From: Streptomyces dangxiongensis
Lineage (GTDB): Bacteria > Actinomycetota > Actinomycetes > Streptomycetales > Streptomycetaceae
NCBI RefSeq assembly: GCF_003675325.1
Contig: NZ_CP033073.1
Location: forward strand, 5,766,001-5,830,000
Reading direction: 5' to 3'
DNA: 64,000 nt
Shown: positions 62,479-64,000 of the stretch, piece after piece
Layout: each line of letters begins with the position of its first letter
Position numbering within the stretch: the stretch's first letter is position 1
The notes under the pieces: model-generated
The model's database searches: none
The model's input: the letters and a program-made list of their open reading frames with translations, nothing else
Told to the model about the DNA's origin: nothing
Program-made: the position numbers and the translations under genes

Positions 62479-62498
62479 GTGCCCGTCAAGGCGGGCAC
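62479..62498 (+). repeat. small inverted repeat before sepF
   Basis: GTGCCCG (62479-62485) pairs with CGGGCAC (62492-62498). It lies in the 128-base gap between ylmE and sepF and may be a weak terminator or part of the sepF leader. Confidence 0.45.
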
Positions 62499-62567
62499 AA
62501 CGACCACGTGGATCGCGGGCATTTGGCAGTCGTCAGTCGATCCACCACAGAGCGGAGGACTCAGAGC

Positions 62568-63209
62568 ATGGCCGGCGCGATGCGCAAGATGGCGGTCTAC
62601 CTCGGCCTCGTGGAGGACGATGGGTACGACGGCCGCGGATTCGACCCCGACGACGACTTCGAGCCCGAGCTGGACCCGGAGCCCGAGCGGGACCACCGAC
62701 GGCACGAACCGTCACATCAGCCGCATGGTGCGCATCAGTCCCAAAGGGACGAAGAGGTGCGAATCGCGCAACCGCCCGCGCCGCGCGAGCCGGTGGCCCG
62801 TTCGACTTCGCTCGCCGCGGAATCCGGACGCCCGGCGCGGATCGCGCCCGTGGCATCCATCACACAAGAACGTCAGTCCCTGGAGAAGAACGCACCGGTG
62901 ATCATGCCCAAGGTCGTGTCGGAACGAGAGCCTTACCGGATCACCACGCTTCACCCGCGGACCTACAACGAGGCCCGTACCATCGGGGAACACTTCCGTG
63001 AGGGCACCCCGGTGATCATGAATCTGACTGAGATGGACGACACAGACGCGAAGCGACTTGTCGACTTTGCGGCAGGTTTGGTGTTTGGTCTTCACGGCAG
63101 CATCGAGCGGGTGACGCAGAAGGTGTTCCTGTTGTCTCCTGCTAACGTCGATGTCACGGCGGAGGACAAGGCCCGCATCGCAGAGGGCGGGTTCTTCAAC
63201 CAGAGCTGA
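62568..63209 (+). CDS. sepF: cell division protein SepF
   Basis: A 213-residue protein that anchors FtsZ to the membrane in bacteria without FtsA. An N-terminal amphipathic segment ([15 protein letters not shown], residues 3-17) binds membrane. An acidic and His-rich linker of about 100 residues follows, then the C-terminal SepF domain (residues ~115-208) with [20 protein letters not shown] and [18 protein letters not shown]. The ATG at 62568 has GGAGGA eight bases upstream. The linker is longer than in Firmicutes, as is usual in Streptomyces. Confidence 0.96.
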   Translation: MAGAMRKMAVYLGLVEDDGYDGRGFDPDDDFEPELDPEPERDHRRHEPSHQPHGAHQSQRDEEVRIAQPPAPREPVARSTSLAAESGRPARIAPVASITQERQSLEKNAPVIMPKVVSEREPYRITTLHPRTYNEARTIGEHFREGTPVIMNLTEMDDTDAKRLVDFAAGLVFGLHGSIERVTQKVFLLSPANVDVTAEDKARIAEGGFFNQS

Positions 63210-63268
63210 GACGCAGGACCGGACCGCAGTACGGAAAGCACGGAGCAGGGGAGAGGGAACCGCAGGCC

Positions 63269-63559
63269 ATGAGCGTGTTCGCGCAGGTGATCTACATCGC
63301 GCTGATGGTGTTCCTCGTCGTGCTCATCTTCCGACTGGTCATGGATTACGTGTTCCAGTTCGCCCGCTCGTGGCAACCCGGCAAGGCGATGGTGGTCGTA
63401 CTGGAGGCCACCTACACTGTCACCGATCCACCGCTGAAGCTTCTGCGGCGGTTCATCCCGCCGCTGCGTCTCGGGGGCGTGGCGCTCGACCTGTCCTTCT
63501 TCGTACTGATGATCATCGTTTACGTCCTCATCTCCATTGCGCAGCACTTCGTGAGATGA
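63269..63559 (+). CDS. sepG: YggT/YlmG family protein SepG
   Basis: A 96-residue protein with two membrane helices (about residues 3-24 and 71-92) around a short loop with TDPPLKLLRRFIPPLR, diagnostic for the YggT family. In S. coelicolor the SepG protein helps to localise SsgB and FtsZ and affects nucleoid shape. AGGGGAGAGGG lies upstream of the ATG. Confidence 0.94.
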   Translation: MSVFAQVIYIALMVFLVVLIFRLVMDYVFQFARSWQPGKAMVVVLEATYTVTDPPLKLLRRFIPPLRLGGVALDLSFFVLMIIVYVLISIAQHFVR

Positions 63560-63611
63560 GGATGGACGATACGGTCTTGCCGACTGCCGATGACTACGTT
63601 GAGGTGAAGAG

Positions 63612-64000
63612 ATGCCGTTGACCCCCGAGGACGTGCGGAACAAGCAGTTCACGACCGTCCGCCTCCGAGAAGGCTATGACGAGGACGAGGTCGATGCCTT
63701 CCTCGACGAGGTCGAAGCCGAACTGACCCGTCTGCTCCGCGAGAACGAGGACCTGCGCGCCAAACTGGCCGCGGCCACGCGCGCGGCCGCGCAGAACCAG
63801 CAGAACATGCGCAAGCCTCCGGAGCAGGACCAGCAGCAGCAGGGGATGCCCCAGCAGGGGATGTCCCAGCAGGGGATGCCGCAGCAGGGCATGCCTCAGC
63901 AGGGGATGCCCCAGCAGGGCATGCGAGGTCCCGGCGCACCGGTGCCCGCCGGCATATCGGGCCCGCCGCAGCAGCAGATGGGCGGCCCCATGGGTGGTCC
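63612..64000 (+). CDS. divIVA: polar growth protein DivIVA, 3' end missing
   Basis: The first 129 codons of DivIVA, which marks hyphal tips and directs polar growth and branching; in Streptomyces it is essential. The N-terminal lipid-binding coiled-coil starter [35 protein letters not shown] contains the hydrophobic F and basic R residues of the membrane-insertion loop. After the first coiled coil (to about residue 60) comes a Gln/Met/Pro/Gly-rich insert with six QQGM units. The second coiled coil lies beyond the window. Ribosome site GAGGTGAAGAG precedes the ATG at 63612. Confidence 0.95.
   Translation, partial: MPLTPEDVRNKQFTTVRLREGYDEDEVDAFLDEVEAELTRLLRENEDLRAKLAAATRAAAQNQQNMRKPPEQDQQQQGMPQQGMSQQGMPQQGMPQQGMPQQGMRGPGAPVPAGISGPPQQQMGGPMGG
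63837..63926 (+). repeat. six 15-bp coding repeats in divIVA
   Basis: Six successive units of CAGCAGGGSATG plus one codon encode [15 protein letters not shown] pentapeptides (63837-63926). Copy number is likely to vary between strains by slippage. The insert separates the two coiled coils of DivIVA. Confidence 0.92.

Noticed and set aside
63837..63926. divIVA repeats as a CRISPR or mobile repeat
   Set aside because: They are in frame, encode a regular pentapeptide and lie inside a well-recognised gene.

Overview
The window is chromosomal DNA of a Streptomyces species. The evidence is the very high GC content with GC-rich third codon positions, frequent GTG and TTG starts, near-leaderless promoters, and gene content and order that match the region SCO2077 to about SCO2133 of S. 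coelicolor as I remember it. There is no sign of a mobile element, prophage, CRISPR array, tRNA or rRNA. Much of the order is also shared with Mycobacterium tuberculosis (pimB, fadD15, SRPBCC, ArsA-like ATPase, plsC, DAHP synthase, PASTA kinase, Rv2175c-like protein, metF, DUF3040, then dcw), so this is an old actinobacterial core segment.

Layout. Bases 1-5400: a gluzincin-like protein (5' end missing), a GT87-type membrane mannosyltransferase candidate, PimB-type mannosyltransferase and a long-chain acyl-CoA ligase, which fit phosphatidylinositol-mannoside type envelope chemistry. 5600-12100: metallophosphoesterase, SRPBCC protein, ArsA-like ATPase, an SCO2127-like protein with glucokinase glkA, an endonuclease-family gene broken by two frameshifts, a small membrane protein and an esterase. 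12200-16100: PlsC-type acyltransferase, a two-component pair matching MacS/MacR, and a phosphofructokinase with pyrophosphate-type signature residues. 16100-20500: fused anthranilate synthase behind a WWW leader peptide and attenuator, class II DAHP synthase, and iron-storage genes bfd and bfr with an iron box. 20600-24800: a molybdopterin oxidoreductase-like protein, a His-rich DUF4396 protein behind a CsoR-like palindrome, endonuclease IV and a four-PASTA Ser/Thr kinase. 24900-31100: thiOSG under a TPP riboswitch, an FAD reductase, an Rv2175c-like DNA-binding protein, a frameshifted thiE, and metF. 31100-40800: a Tyr/Gln-rich membrane protein, a carotenoid-desaturase-like oxidoreductase, a DUF4126 protein behind a perfect MacR-box-like palindrome, a TetR/YhgE-Pip/NTPase operon with its own probable operator, a HEPN protein, a methyltransferase and a DUF3040 protein. 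40850-46500: transglutaminase (TgpA-like), DUF58 and MoxR proteins, then a beta-carbonic anhydrase.

Bases 46600-64000 hold the division and cell wall cluster: rsmH-ftsL-ftsI-murE-murF-mraY-murD-ftsW-murG-ftsQ-ftsZ-ylmD-ylmE-sepF-sepG-divIVA, with divIVA cut by the window edge. murC and mraZ are not present. The genes work together: MurE, MurF and MurD build UDP-MurNAc-pentapeptide, MraY and MurG make lipid II, FtsW and FtsI polymerise and cross-link it at septa organised by FtsZ, SepF, FtsQ and FtsL, and DivIVA directs tip growth.

The main things to re-check are: four apparent single-C insertions in C runs, which break ftsI, thiE (one each) and an endonuclease-family gene (two); the MacR-like box in front of the DUF4126 gene; the CsoR-like operator on a His-rich DUF4396 gene; the pyrophosphate-type residues of the phosphofructokinase; and two NTPases with Arg in place of the Walker A Lys.
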